47,635 nt of DNA from Rhodohalobacter halophilus (GTDB lineage Bacteria > Bacteroidota > Rhodothermia > Balneolales > Balneolaceae): assembly GCF_001715195.1 (NCBI RefSeq), contig NZ_MDWE01000004.1:1-47635 (forward strand). Reading direction: 5' to 3'. Positions 38,234 through 47,447 of this stretch are shown in pieces. Under the pieces are notes generated by a model. The model was not told the origin of the DNA. It saw only the letters and a list, made by a program, of their open reading frames with translations, and searched no databases. Numbering within the stretch: the stretch's first letter is position 1; each line of letters begins with the position of its first letter. Both the position numbers and the translations under genes were made by a program.

Positions 38234-39054
38234 AACAGCTCCTCCTGTTGTTCCATCAGATTATTTATGACCGTATCCGGTTCAAATGCAACCACAAAAG
38301 CTTCAGATAGTGTAAACAGATCTGCATATGCACGCACAAAAATAGTTTGGGTTTCAACTCCCCGGCCGGGCTGAATATCGGTAATTTCACCGATAGGAAT
38401 TCCTTCGGGAAATCGATTGCTGGCTCCGGATGTTTCAACAATTTGGCCCACATCTACCGGAATGGTTTGAGGCACGTATTGAAGAATCAACTCATTGTTT
38501 TGGCCGGTCCAGGAGACAATTCCATAAGCCCTGGAGTTTTGAATACGGGCACTTACCCTGAAAAGAGAGTTGGAGTAGGGGAGAACCTGTGCATAGTGAT
38601 TGGCGGTGAATGTGACCTGACCTACGAGTCCGTCAGAATTAACCAGAGGCATTCCGGATTTTACACCATCCAGGCTGCCTGCATTAACAGTCATAGAGTT
38701 ATTTATTCCCCTAAGTTCCTTTGCAACAATCTTAACAGGAATCATTGGGTGCTCACTCTCCTCGCGCAGGTCCAGAAGTTCACGAAGGATACGGTTCTGC
38801 TGTTCAACAGACCTGAGCCGGCTCAGTTCATCCTGCATTTGAATATTTTGACGCTGGAGATAGGTATTTGATGTGAGCGCCTGTCTGTATATCCGGATAT
38901 TCGAAAGTGGCTGCTCCAGATAACTGAGTACAGTGATAGAAACTTTACGAGCGTTTTGCAAACCGCCTTCATGCCTGCTAACCATCAAGCCTGTGGCAAA
39001 AAGCAGAATGAAAGCAGCTATGATGTAATCTTTGGCATCAGCTAAACGTCGCAT
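38230..39054 (-). CDS. mreC: rod shape-determining protein MreC
   Basis: A 274-residue protein with one N-terminal membrane helix (DYIIAAFILLFATGLMVS), a coiled coil (~residues 60-100, IRIYRQALTSNTYLQRQN followed by charged heptads) and a periplasmic two-barrel domain (NNSMTVNAGSLDGVKSGM, then VVGQVTF and the later SGASNRFPEGIPIGEI segment). MreC dimerises and joins MreB to PBP2 and RodA. The start is ATG 39054, 15 bases after mreB. Confidence 0.92.
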   Translation of the reverse strand: MRRLADAKDYIIAAFILLFATGLMVSRHEGGLQNARKVSITVLSYLEQPLSNIRIYRQALTSNTYLQRQNIQMQDELSRLRSVEQQNRILRELLDLREESEHPMIPVKIVAKELRGINNSMTVNAGSLDGVKSGMPLVNSDGLVGQVTFTANHYAQVLPYSNSLFRVSARIQNSRAYGIVSWTGQNNELILQYVPQTIPVDVGQIVETSGASNRFPEGIPIGEITDIQPGRGVETQTIFVRAYADLFTLSEAFVVAFEPDTVINNLMEQQEELF

Positions 39055-39069
39055 TCAGGTTTTTGACGG

Positions 39070-40140
39070 TTAAGAAATTACACTTCTGTAGTAGTCAATA
39101 TCTTCCAGAATGGCTCCGGTTCCCCGCACTACGGCAGTCAGCGGATCTTCGGCAATATGCACCGGCAGATCCGTAGTTTCCATGATGAGCTTATCGAGAT
39201 TCTTGAGGTTTGCTCCACCGCCGGTAAGCATAATACCGCGATCCAGAATATCGGCAGAAAGCTCAGGAGGAGTTTGCTCAAGAGATTTTGTAATCGCTTC
39301 AACAATCGTATTTACTGATTCGGAAATGGCTTCTCTAACATCCTTAGAAGTAACCTGTCGTGTTCTTGGTACTCCATTTACCAGGTCACGACCTTTTGTA
39401 ATCATTTCAAGCTCTTCATCAAGTGGTGCGGCTGAACCAATTTCACATTTAATTTTTTCAGCGGTTCGTTCACCAATCAGGAGGTTATGATTTCTTCTGA
39501 AATAGCTGATGATGTCGTCATTCAGCTCATCACCGCCTAACCGAACAGACTGTGCATAAACAATTCCGGATAGTGCTATAACAGCAATTTCTGTTGTTCC
39601 GCCACCAATATCTACAATCATATTTCCAACCGGTTCGTGAACATCAAGTCCGATCCCGATTGCAGCAGCCATCGGTTCATCCACCAGGTACACTTCCCGT
39701 GCTCCGGCATGTTCGGCGCTGTCGCGAACGGCTCTGCGCTCTACCTCGGTAATACCACTCGGTACGCAAACCACCATTTGACGAGTGGTTGAGTACCATT
39801 TCATCTTCACCTTTTTGATCATCCCCTTGATCATCTGCTCAGCCACTTCAAAATCTGCGATTACACCATCACGCAGCGGACGTACAGTACGAATATTCCG
39901 GTGTGTTTTTTCGTGCATCAGGCGTGCTTCGTGCCCTGTTGCTACCGGTTCGTTCTGGTTGTTGAGAGCAACAATGGAGGGTTCGTTCAGAACAATTCCC
40001 TGCTCCCGGGCATAGATCAGTGTGTTTGCGGTGCCAAGGTCGATGGCAATATCTGTATAAAGAAAGTCGAAAAGGCCTTTCTTGGTTTGATTTTTTCCAT
40101 CCTTAGGTTTTGTCTTCGTAGGGGTATAGGTATCCGACAT
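39070..40140 (-). CDS. mreB: rod shape-determining protein MreB
   Basis: Actin-like filament protein that positions elongation. 356 residues: phosphate loops AIDLGTANTLIY and VDIGGGTTEIAVI, the adenosine-binding GIMLTGGGANLKNLDKLI and an EPSIVALN segment are all present. The N-terminal ~25 residues are lysine-rich, matching the membrane-binding tails of some MreBs. The gene leads the operon; its 105-base upstream gap to purH holds an AT-rich stretch that is likely its promoter. Confidence 0.96.
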   Translation of the reverse strand: MSDTYTPTKTKPKDGKNQTKKGLFDFLYTDIAIDLGTANTLIYAREQGIVLNEPSIVALNNQNEPVATGHEARLMHEKTHRNIRTVRPLRDGVIADFEVAEQMIKGMIKKVKMKWYSTTRQMVVCVPSGITEVERRAVRDSAEHAGAREVYLVDEPMAAAIGIGLDVHEPVGNMIVDIGGGTTEIAVIALSGIVYAQSVRLGGDELNDDIISYFRRNHNLLIGERTAEKIKCEIGSAAPLDEELEMITKGRDLVNGVPRTRQVTSKDVREAISESVNTIVEAITKSLEQTPPELSADILDRGIMLTGGGANLKNLDKLIMETTDLPVHIAEDPLTAVVRGTGAILEDIDYYRSVIS

Positions 40141-40245
40141 CGAAATGCGTGGCTTTTTCGGTTAATTTTAAAGAGCAACAAATGAAAATACGATTTTGAC
40201 GCTCTATTTGCGAATTCAACTTTTCGCGAATATATAGATTTACAT

Positions 40246-41820
40246 TCAGTGTTTGAAGTGCCGTTTTCCGGTAAAAATCATAGCCAGATTGTGCCTATTT
40301 GCAGCTTCTATCACTTCCTCGTCGCGAATACTTCCTCCGGGTTGTATGACAGACGTTGCTCCGGCTTCTGCGGCCGCTTCCACACCATCGGCAAATGGGA
40401 AAAATGCGTCCGAAGCAATGGCGCATTCGTCCAGATCCAATCCTTCCTTGCGTGCTTTTTCAATAGCAATTTCTGAACTGTCAACCCGGCTGGTCTGGCC
40501 GGTTCCAATTCCGAGTGTCTGACGGTTTTTAGCGTAGACGATTGCATTGGATTTTACATGCTTCACTACTTTCCAGGCAAACAGCATATCGGCCAGCTGT
40601 TCGTCTGATGGGGTTCGTTTAGTTACATTTTGCAATTCATTACTGCTTAATGAGCCAGAATCCGCTTGCTGTACAAGTGCACCGCCAAATACGGAGCGAA
40701 CGTTCAAAGTCCGGTCTGCATCAGGAAACTTCAGCACCTTGATCAATCTTCTGTTTTTCTTTTGGGTCAACAGTTCGGTGGCTTCGGCACTGAAGGATGG
40801 GGCAAGAATAATTTCAGTAAAAATTTCATCAATTGACTGAGCCGTCTCAATATCAAGGGTTTGGTTCACTATCACGATTCCACCAAACGGAGATACTTTA
40901 TCTGTGGCAAACGCTTTCTTGTACGCCTCATTCAGCGTGCTATCGGATGCAACACCACAGGGCACAGTGTGTTTGAAAATGGCAACGGTTGGATCGTCCT
41001 TCTGAAAATCTGCCATCAGATTCAGGGCGCTGTCTATATCAAGATAATTGTTGTAACTAAGTGCTTTTCCGTGAAAACAATCGATAAAATCTGCCTGGTT
41101 TCCATAAATTCCGGCTTTTTGATGCGGATTCTCACCATAGCGGAGATCGTTGGATTTTGGCAAACTCACAGTGAGCTGATCGGGCAGATCAAGCTCATCA
41201 ATTCTGGTGAAATAATCAGAAATGGCTGAGTCGTAGTCAGCAGTGTGTTCAAAAGCTTTTCGTGCTAAAAACCTTCTGGTTTTGAATGAAATACCCTCTT
41301 TGGAATTAAGTTCATGAATGAAACTCTTATACTGATCAGGGTTGGTTAAAATACAAACGTGTGCAAAATTTTTGGCAGAAGCGCGAACCATAGTCGGTCC
41401 ACCAATGTCAATGTTTTCAGTGGCAATAGCCGGAGTTACACTCTCATCACTCACCGTTTTTTTGAAAGGGTAGAGATTGACGACAACCAAATCAATTGGC
41501 TTAATCCCAAGCTTTTCAATCTCCTGATTATCCGGTTTATGACTTGTTCGAGCTAAAATCCCTCCATGAATATGCGGATGGAGAGTTTTCACTCTGCCAT
41601 CGAGGCACTCAGGGAATCCGGTGATCTCGCTCACATCTTTTACAGGGATCCCCTCATCGCGTATGACTTTGGCAGTCCCTCCGGTACTGATAATTTCAAC
41701 GCCATTTTTATGCAGTTCATCTGCAAGTTTAGTGATTCCTGTTTTGTCAGAAACGGAGAGAAGTGCACGTTTGATTTGAAGAGATTGCTGAGGGAGTTCA
41801 GAAAGAGGTTTTAATGCCAC
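40246..41820 (-). CDS. purH: bifunctional AICAR transformylase/IMP cyclohydrolase
   Basis: The last two steps of purine synthesis: formylates AICAR and closes the ring to IMP. 524 residues. The N-terminal MGS-like cyclohydrolase domain includes LLSVSDKTGI, STGGTAKV and the DGRVKTLHPHIHGGIL motif. The C-terminal transformylase domain has FKHTVPCGVA, the KSNAIVYAK lysine and FFPFADGVEAAAEAGATSVIQPGGSIRD. No missing region. purN follows downstream on the same strand? No: purN starts upstream at 42403 and its stop is 13 bases before purH begins, so purN is read first and purH second. Confidence 0.96.
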   Translation of the reverse strand: MALKPLSELPQQSLQIKRALLSVSDKTGITKLADELHKNGVEIISTGGTAKVIRDEGIPVKDVSEITGFPECLDGRVKTLHPHIHGGILARTSHKPDNQEIEKLGIKPIDLVVVNLYPFKKTVSDESVTPAIATENIDIGGPTMVRASAKNFAHVCILTNPDQYKSFIHELNSKEGISFKTRRFLARKAFEHTADYDSAISDYFTRIDELDLPDQLTVSLPKSNDLRYGENPHQKAGIYGNQADFIDCFHGKALSYNNYLDIDSALNLMADFQKDDPTVAIFKHTVPCGVASDSTLNEAYKKAFATDKVSPFGGIVIVNQTLDIETAQSIDEIFTEIILAPSFSAEATELLTQKKNRRLIKVLKFPDADRTLNVRSVFGGALVQQADSGSLSSNELQNVTKRTPSDEQLADMLFAWKVVKHVKSNAIVYAKNRQTLGIGTGQTSRVDSSEIAIEKARKEGLDLDECAIASDAFFPFADGVEAAAEAGATSVIQPGGSIRDEEVIEAANRHNLAMIFTGKRHFKH

Positions 41821-41833
41821 GGAGTAGATAATT

Positions 41834-42403
41834 TTAGTTTAGTAGTTCTGCGATTACTTCTGGTAGGAGTTTGTGTTCTTCTTTTAAAACATTCTTTGCC
41901 AGCGATTCCGGAGTGTCATCTTTTGATATAGGAACCGATGTTTGCCGGATGATGTCACCCTGATCGTAAAACTCATTTACGTAGTGGACTGTACATCCTG
42001 AGACTTGTTCACCGGATTCAATAACAGCACGATGAACATTCATTCCATAAAATCCTTTCCCACCAAACTTTGGGAGCAGGGAGGGATGGATGTTAATGAT
42101 CCGGTTTCTGTATTGATCGATCACAGCCCCGGGGATTTTTTTAAGAAAGCCTGCAAGAACAATTAAGTCCGGATCCCATTCATTGAGCTTTTCTAAGAGC
42201 TGTTGTTCCAGTTCAGCCGAGGTAGTGGCAGTAAGAATGTAATATGGGATTTCAGCTTTTACCGCTCGATCAATTGCGCCAATTCCTGCTTTTCCGGCAA
42301 TTAGTCCGGAAATAGTGGCGTTGATGGTGCCGTCTTGAACAGAGTCAATTACTGCCTGAAAGTTGGTGCCGGAACCGGATGCGAGAACGACGATTTTTTT
42401 CAA
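41834..42403 (-). CDS. purN: phosphoribosylglycinamide formyltransferase
   Basis: Third step of purine synthesis: formylates glycinamide ribonucleotide using 10-formyl-tetrahydrofolate. 189 residues, the usual size. VLASGSGTNFQAVID (phosphate-binding), LIVLAGFLKKIPG, the NIHPSLLPKFGGKG catalytic segment with Asn, His and Pro, and SGCTVHYVNEFYDQGDII (active-site Asp in the last part) are present. Upstream of purH with a 13-base gap: a purN-purH operon. The AI-2E permease gene lies 72 bases before it. Confidence 0.96.
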   Translation of the reverse strand: MKKIVVLASGSGTNFQAVIDSVQDGTINATISGLIAGKAGIGAIDRAVKAEIPYYILTATTSAELEQQLLEKLNEWDPDLIVLAGFLKKIPGAVIDQYRNRIINIHPSLLPKFGGKGFYGMNVHRAVIESGEQVSGCTVHYVNEFYDQGDIIRQTSVPISKDDTPESLAKNVLKEEHKLLPEVIAELLN

Positions 42404-42475
42404 CGCTGTTATTTTTGCTATGAACTGTTCGGCAGGAAGATAGGTAAAGATGACAGATTTGTCACCCGGAATATA

Positions 42476-43594
42476 TTATAAAGGTTCAGTGGATCTGTCC
42501 TGAACCTTTGGAGTTTCACCACCCTGCCGATTGATTCGAAAAATGTGATAGTTGTTGAAACTCCATACAACCTGATTTATTGTGATCTTGATGACGGTAG
42601 CAATGGGAATAGCCACAAGCATACCCAAAATTCCTGCGGTTTGGGCACCAATCATAATTATGAAAAGAATAGCTACGGGATGAATATCTGCAGATTTAGA
42701 AAAGATGAGGGGCTGTAATACCACATTGTCCAATATCTGTGCAAACAGAACCGCCATTATACTCGGTAAAACCAGTGAGAAATCACCGGTTTCAATAATT
42801 GAGATAATAATTGAAAGGATGTATCCAATTAGCGGACCGAAATAGGGGATGGAATTGGCAATACCGATTGCAATCCCGACCGAAGCTGCGTTATTGAGTC
42901 CGGCAAATGACAGGGCCAGCCATGCCGCAATACCGACAAGTGTACACTGCAAAGCGACACTTCGGAAATAGTAACCTAAGCGTGTTTCAATTTTATCAAT
43001 CAGTGTAAGAGTAGATTCAAAATATTTGTTTGGTACCAGTTCAAGAAGGTCTCGCCGAATTTTAAAACCATCTTTGAGAAAGAAAAATGTGGCAAATGGG
43101 ATAATCAAAAATGCAGCGAACAGATTTGTGAAAATTCCGATCAGATCACTCAAAATGTCTGAAAACCGACCAATATTGAAAAAATCTCCTGCCAGTACTT
43201 CAATATTTTCTCTTAGGTAGCCCGGAGGGATAAAATCGAGATACTCCCGTAATTGAAGCTCTACCTGGTTGGCGATAAAAATCATGTTGTCGATTGTAAG
43301 CTGGCGCGTTAAACCGGCCATTTGGTTTGCCACAATCGGAATTACACTTGTCGATATCCATGCAATTAATAGAATAACGGAAGAGAGGGTGACCGTAATG
43401 GCCAATGTTCGGTTCATGCCGGAAGACTGCATGCGGTTAACAATTGGATCAAGCAGATAGCTAAGCAGCATAGCGATCAATGCATAGGCCACAAGGTTGA
43501 TATAGTTGAATACAATCAACCCAACAATTGTGAGGGCGGCAATTCCAACCACCGTCTTGAATATATTTTCTGGTGTAAGGTTTCTAAACATCAA
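42476..43594 (-). CDS. AI-2E family transporter
   Basis: A 372-residue membrane protein of the PerM/AI-2E exporter family, with about eight transmembrane segments in the arrangement typical for it: two near the N-terminus, a long soluble stretch (~85-150, REYLDFIPPGYLRENIEVL) and a cluster at the C-terminus with the GIAIGIANSIPYFGPLIGYI signature. Family members export or import varied small molecules, including AI-2 in E. coli; the substrate here is unknown. The start overlaps the end of recX by 11 bases, so it is probably cotranscribed with recA-recX. Confidence 0.85.
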   Translation of the reverse strand: MMFRNLTPENIFKTVVGIAALTIVGLIVFNYINLVAYALIAMLLSYLLDPIVNRMQSSGMNRTLAITVTLSSVILLIAWISTSVIPIVANQMAGLTRQLTIDNMIFIANQVELQLREYLDFIPPGYLRENIEVLAGDFFNIGRFSDILSDLIGIFTNLFAAFLIIPFATFFFLKDGFKIRRDLLELVPNKYFESTLTLIDKIETRLGYYFRSVALQCTLVGIAAWLALSFAGLNNAASVGIAIGIANSIPYFGPLIGYILSIIISIIETGDFSLVLPSIMAVLFAQILDNVVLQPLIFSKSADIHPVAILFIIMIGAQTAGILGMLVAIPIATVIKITINQVVWSFNNYHIFRINRQGGETPKVQDRSTEPL

Positions 43595-44282
43595 AGCTGT
43601 CTTTAACCAAGCTAATCGCCTTTTTGATTACTTCGCCGGAGAATCCCTTCCCGGCCAGATACCGGTACATTTTCTGTTTGCGTTTAAATGGGTCAGTCTC
43701 CCGCATGTAGCGACGTTTCTTTTTGTGTAGTAAATCTACACAAATCTGATGTTGGTCCAAATTGTTGGTTAGATCTTTTACTGCTTTATCTGCGTGATCT
43801 TTGCCAATTCCTTTTTTTAGTAGCTCACTTTTGATTTTTTTCGGACCCCACTGTTTGAATTCTGCCTTATCAGCAGCAAATTTCCGGGCAAAATCGAGAT
43901 CGTTTAACAACCCTTTTTGGTCAAACTCATTCAGGATTTCATTCATCATTTCTGTGGAAAATCCCTTCCGATATCCTTTTTGCCGCAGTTCGTGTGAGCC
44001 GTGATCCCTGCGGCTGAGGTAGTCATAAAACGTATCCTTAATTTTTTGATACTCCTCAGCCTGCTGAAGCTGTTCAAATAAAAAGGGCGTTAATTCAACG
44101 CCCTTTTTAAGTTTGTAATCAATAAGTGTTTGTGCTGAAATCCCAATCAGAAATGTTTTTTCATTGAAAAGAGAGAATCGATCAGCACGCTTTTTCTGTG
44201 GTGATATCGATGTAACCTTCAGAGGTAACTTATCTGAAATGTCTCTTTTTTCATTCGTCTCTTTTTTCCAATTGGGTTTCAT
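43584..44282 (-). CDS. recX: regulatory protein RecX
   Basis: Binds RecA filaments and limits or tunes recombination. 232 residues with three-helix repeats: YLSRRDHGSHELRQKGY, LNDLDFARKFAADKAEFKQWGPKKIKSELLKKGI and YLAGKGFSGEVIKKAI. The ~75-residue N-terminal part (SLFNEKTFLIGISAQTLIDYKLKKG) is the beta-rich lead seen in long RecX proteins such as that of Bacillus. The start is two bases after the recA stop, the classic recA-recX order. Confidence 0.9.
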   Translation of the reverse strand: MKPNWKKETNEKRDISDKLPLKVTSISPQKKRADRFSLFNEKTFLIGISAQTLIDYKLKKGVELTPFLFEQLQQAEEYQKIKDTFYDYLSRRDHGSHELRQKGYRKGFSTEMMNEILNEFDQKGLLNDLDFARKFAADKAEFKQWGPKKIKSELLKKGIGKDHADKAVKDLTNNLDQHQICVDLLHKKKRRYMRETDPFKRKQKMYRYLAGKGFSGEVIKKAISLVKDSFDV

Positions 44283-44284
44283 GG

Positions 44285-45334
44285 TTACTCTTCAGCAGCT
44301 TCTGCTTTTTCTGCCTCTTGCTCTTCCGGTTCAAAGTTATCCGGCATTAACTTCTTACGTACGGTTAGCTCAATCCGGTTTGCCAGCTCTTCATCCTCTT
44401 CCAGGAACTGTATTGCCGCATCGGTACCCTGCCCGATCGGTTCTCCATCATAACGATACCAGCTTCCCCGTTTTTCAATAATGTCGTACTCAACGGCAAG
44501 GTCTAACACTTCATTGATTCTGGAAATGCCCTGACCGTACAGAATATTAAACTCCACAACTTTAAAAGGCGGTGCTACCTTGTTTTTTACAATTTTGGCT
44601 TTGGTTCGGTTACCCAATACGTCGTCACCTTTTTTGATGGAGCCAATTCGGCGAATATCAATCCTTACAGAAGAGTAGAATTTAAGCGCTCGCCCACCGG
44701 TTGTGGTTTCAGGATTACCAAACATCACACCAATTTTTTCACGAACCTGATTGATAAATACGCAGGCAGTTCTCGTTTTGCTGACAACACCCGTGATTTT
44801 TCGAAGTGCCTGAGACATCAATCTTGCCTGAAGTCCCATGTGAGAATCTCCCATTTCCCCTTCAAGTTCAGCGCGCGGTACAAGTGCGGCCACAGAATCC
44901 ACGACAATTACATCCAGTGCGCCTGAACGGATCAGTGTTTCGGTAATTTCAAGCGCCTGCTCACCGCTGTCAGGCTGCGATACCAGAAGCTCATCGGTAT
45001 TGATTCCCAGGTTACGGGCATACTTGGGATCGAATGCGTGTTCAGCATCAATAAACGCTGCGTAACCGCCCTTTTTCTGTGCCTGTGCAATTATTTGCAG
45101 GGCAAGTGTCGTTTTACCACTGGCCTCAGGCCCATAAATTTCTGTGATCCTCCCTCGTGGAATACCGCTCACTCCCAGTGCATAATCGACCATGATGGAG
45201 CCGGTAGAAATGGCGTCTACCTCGTTATAGGGATTGTCACCCAAGCGCATCACAGTTCCTTTACCATGCTGCTTTTCTATCTGCCCGATTGCTATATCAA
45301 TTGCTTTTGCTCTGTCGTTGTTGTTCTTTGCCAT
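44285..45334 (-). CDS. recA: recombinase RecA
   Basis: DNA strand-exchange ATPase for homologous recombination and SOS induction. 349 residues. Walker A is GPEASGKT (68-75; Ala where GPESSGKT is most common), Walker B region [22 protein letters not shown], and the [32 protein letters not shown]2-to-core segment is intact. The C-terminal tail is acidic, as usual ([13 protein letters not shown]). The upstream 173 bases up to 45507 are AT-rich, and I could not point to a LexA box. The recX gene follows directly. Confidence 0.97.
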   Translation of the reverse strand: MAKNNNDRAKAIDIAIGQIEKQHGKGTVMRLGDNPYNEVDAISTGSIMVDYALGVSGIPRGRITEIYGPEASGKTTLALQIIAQAQKKGGYAAFIDAEHAFDPKYARNLGINTDELLVSQPDSGEQALEITETLIRSGALDVIVVDSVAALVPRAELEGEMGDSHMGLQARLMSQALRKITGVVSKTRTACVFINQVREKIGVMFGNPETTTGGRALKFYSSVRIDIRRIGSIKKGDDVLGNRTKAKIVKNKVAPPFKVVEFNILYGQGISRINEVLDLAVEYDIIEKRGSWYRYDGEPIGQGTDAAIQFLEEDEELANRIELTVRKKLMPDNFEPEEQEAEKAEAAEE

Positions 45335-45507
45335 GGTAATGAAATTAGAGGTTGTAGAATTATTTCTGTTGCAAGCTAATCAATTTCAGTGTCAACATAG
45401 TGTCATGCATCACAAAAATAATATATGTTCAATGTATATGTATGATACAAATTCGGCGACTTCCTTACAGAATTATTTTGTAATTTTTTTAGAACGTTAC
45501 GTTTTGC

Positions 45508-46347
45508 TCAAACTTTGTTTAGAATAAACTTTTTGGGAAGGTTATAATCGAGAGCACCAATTCCAAAAAGTGCGTAGTCATAACGTGCCGGATCATCCGG
45601 GTTCATAATTTTGAGAGATTCTGTAAGTTCGTTTACAGTTTTCCAGTCATCGGATCGCCGTGTTATCAAGCCGTATCGTCGGGCCTGCCGAGCAACGTGA
45701 ACATCAAATGGAACCAGCAGTTCTGACGGTTCAATAAAATTCCAGATGCCCGGATCCACCGGACTATCTTTACGTATGGTCCAACGTAAATACATATAAA
45801 GCCGTTTACAGGTACTTCCTTTTTCGGGATTAGAGATATGTTTTCGGGTTCGTTCGGCCAGATCGCTGCTTTTTTCGAAAAAACGTTCGTGAAAAAGTGC
45901 CAAAAAAGGGCGGTCTTGTTGAAGTCCGGCCCGGTGGCACTCAGCCCAGAACTCTTCAAAGTCTTCATATTCAAGATAAATCTGCTGCAAAGCCAGCACC
46001 ATTCCGTGGATGTCGATCGGCTTAAACGTTCTGTGCTTGAAGCCGGTCAACCGATCAAACTGTTTCTGGGAGTAGCCCATTACAAACTCAAACGGCTGAT
46101 AGTGCATCCGTTTCAGCAGATCGTGCACTTTGGAAATAACAATATCTCGTCGGCCCCATGCCATCGTTGCAGCCAGAAAACCTGCAATTTCCATATCCCG
46201 TTTATCTGTAAAAAGATGCATGAACTGTACCGGGTCGTGGGGGATATATCCCGGTTCTTCCACTTCGTCATTCATCCGGTCGAGCAGGGGTTTGAGTTCC
46301 ATCAGAGATTTGATCGATCTGCCGCGAAGTTTTGGCTTGTCGTTCAT
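45508..46347 (-). CDS. TIGR02757 family protein
   Basis: A 279-residue protein of a family (TIGR02757/DUF2400) restricted mainly to Bacteroidota and relatives, of unknown function. Landmarks: FLAATMAWGRRDIVISKVHDLLKRM, LTGFKHRTF, KRLYMYLRWTIRKDSPVD (RWM-like motif) and VPFDVHVARQARRYGLI. The last looks like the end of a helix-hairpin-helix-type DNA glycosylase fold, so a DNA-repair role is a reasonable inference. Its start overlaps the mutY stop by four bases (ATGA), which ties it to base-excision repair. Confidence 0.85.
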   Translation of the reverse strand: MNDKPKLRGRSIKSLMELKPLLDRMNDEVEEPGYIPHDPVQFMHLFTDKRDMEIAGFLAATMAWGRRDIVISKVHDLLKRMHYQPFEFVMGYSQKQFDRLTGFKHRTFKPIDIHGMVLALQQIYLEYEDFEEFWAECHRAGLQQDRPFLALFHERFFEKSSDLAERTRKHISNPEKGSTCKRLYMYLRWTIRKDSPVDPGIWNFIEPSELLVPFDVHVARQARRYGLITRRSDDWKTVNELTESLKIMNPDDPARYDYALFGIGALDYNLPKKFILNKV

Positions 46348-47447
46348 GAACGTGTAAAAGTTGTCAGGTCAGATTGCTCGAGCTCGTGCAATTTTTCGAT
46401 CAGCGTTTTATTGGCTTTCGGAAATGGGTAACGGTCGATCTGATTGAGTGTAACCCACTGGATTTCTTTGCCCGAAATGGGTTTGGGTGAACCATCAACA
46501 ATTGAGCACCAAAAGGCGTGCATCGTAATTTTGAAGTGTGAATAGGCGTGTTTGAGCTGCATGAACTTGTCAAATACCTGAACGGAAACACCCAGCTCTT
46601 CACTCAGTTCGCGGCTGACGGTCTCTTCAATTTTTTCACCTTTCTCCTGTTTGCCGCCGGGGAACTCCCAAAGTCCGCCCAGCATTGCGTCATTCGGGCG
46701 CAGGGCTATGAGCAGTTCATTCTTCTGATTGACAATCAACCCAACACCAATATGGTGATGAGGGACCTTTTTTGCCGGAGATTTGTAGGGAATTGTGTCA
46801 GTTTGAACTGTTTGATACGCCACACAGTCTACAGATAGGGGGCAATCTTCGCATTTGGGGTTGGTGGGAGTACATACCGTTGCGCCCAGCTCCATCACAG
46901 CCTGATTGAAATCACCCGGACTATTTTCGGAAATCATCTCATCGGCCAGCCTCTGAATTTGCCGTTTGGTTTTTCCGGAGCGGATATCATTTTGAATACC
47001 GAAATATCGGGCCATTACCCGAAGTACATTCCCATCAACTACGGCATGTTTCTTTTCAAATGCGATACTCAATACTGCGGCAGCTGTGTAGGGTCCAATT
47101 CCTTTCAGCTTTGTGATGGTTTTGTAATCATCCGGAATTTTGCCGTCAAATTCATCAACCACCATTTTTGCCGCCTGATACAGATTGCGTCCTCGGCTGT
47201 AGTAACCCAGCCCTTCCCAAAGTTTTAAAACTTGTTGTTGATTCGCTTCCGCCAAGGCGTGAACGGTAGGAAAAGCTTCCAGAAAACGGTGATAGTAGGG
47301 AATAACGGTATCGACCCGGGTTTGCTGAAGCATGATTTCAGAAACCCATATTTTGTAGGGCGAGTCGGTATTTCGCCAGGGCAGGTCCCGTTTATTTTTC
47401 TGGTACCAGTCGAGTAAATCTTGAGCTGCTTTTCCGGATCCCTGCAC
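46344..47447 (-). CDS. mutY: A/G-specific adenine glycosylase
   Basis: Removes adenine mispaired with 8-oxoguanine. 367 residues, starting at GTG 47447. The catalytic Glu37 (EIMLQQT) and Asp138 (VDGNVLR), the helix-hairpin-helix LKGIGPYTAAAV (~114-125) and the iron-sulfur cysteines 192, 199, 202 and 208 (C-x6-C-x2-C-x5-C) are present. The C-terminal part is a Nudix-like domain (GLWEFPGGKQEKGEKIEETVSRELSEELG) that recognises 8-oxoG. GTG overlaps the preceding gene's stop (TAGTG) by one base, so translation is probably coupled. Confidence 0.96.
   Translation of the reverse strand: MQGSGKAAQDLLDWYQKNKRDLPWRNTDSPYKIWVSEIMLQQTRVDTVIPYYHRFLEAFPTVHALAEANQQQVLKLWEGLGYYSRGRNLYQAAKMVVDEFDGKIPDDYKTITKLKGIGPYTAAAVLSIAFEKKHAVVDGNVLRVMARYFGIQNDIRSGKTKRQIQRLADEMISENSPGDFNQAVMELGATVCTPTNPKCEDCPLSVDCVAYQTVQTDTIPYKSPAKKVPHHHIGVGLIVNQKNELLIALRPNDAMLGGLWEFPGGKQEKGEKIEETVSRELSEELGVSVQVFDKFMQLKHAYSHFKITMHAFWCSIVDGSPKPISGKEIQWVTLNQIDRYPFPKANKTLIEKLHELEQSDLTTFTRS

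Noticed and set aside
40141-40245. Promoter boxes before mreB, including TTCGCGAA and TTGCGAATTC near-palindromes
   Set aside because: AT-rich and suggestive, but no clear -33/-7 pair of the Bacteroidota type with proper spacing.
45335-45507. Search for a LexA box in the region before recA
   Set aside because: Only half-sites such as GAACAT and AACGTT were found; no paired box I can defend.
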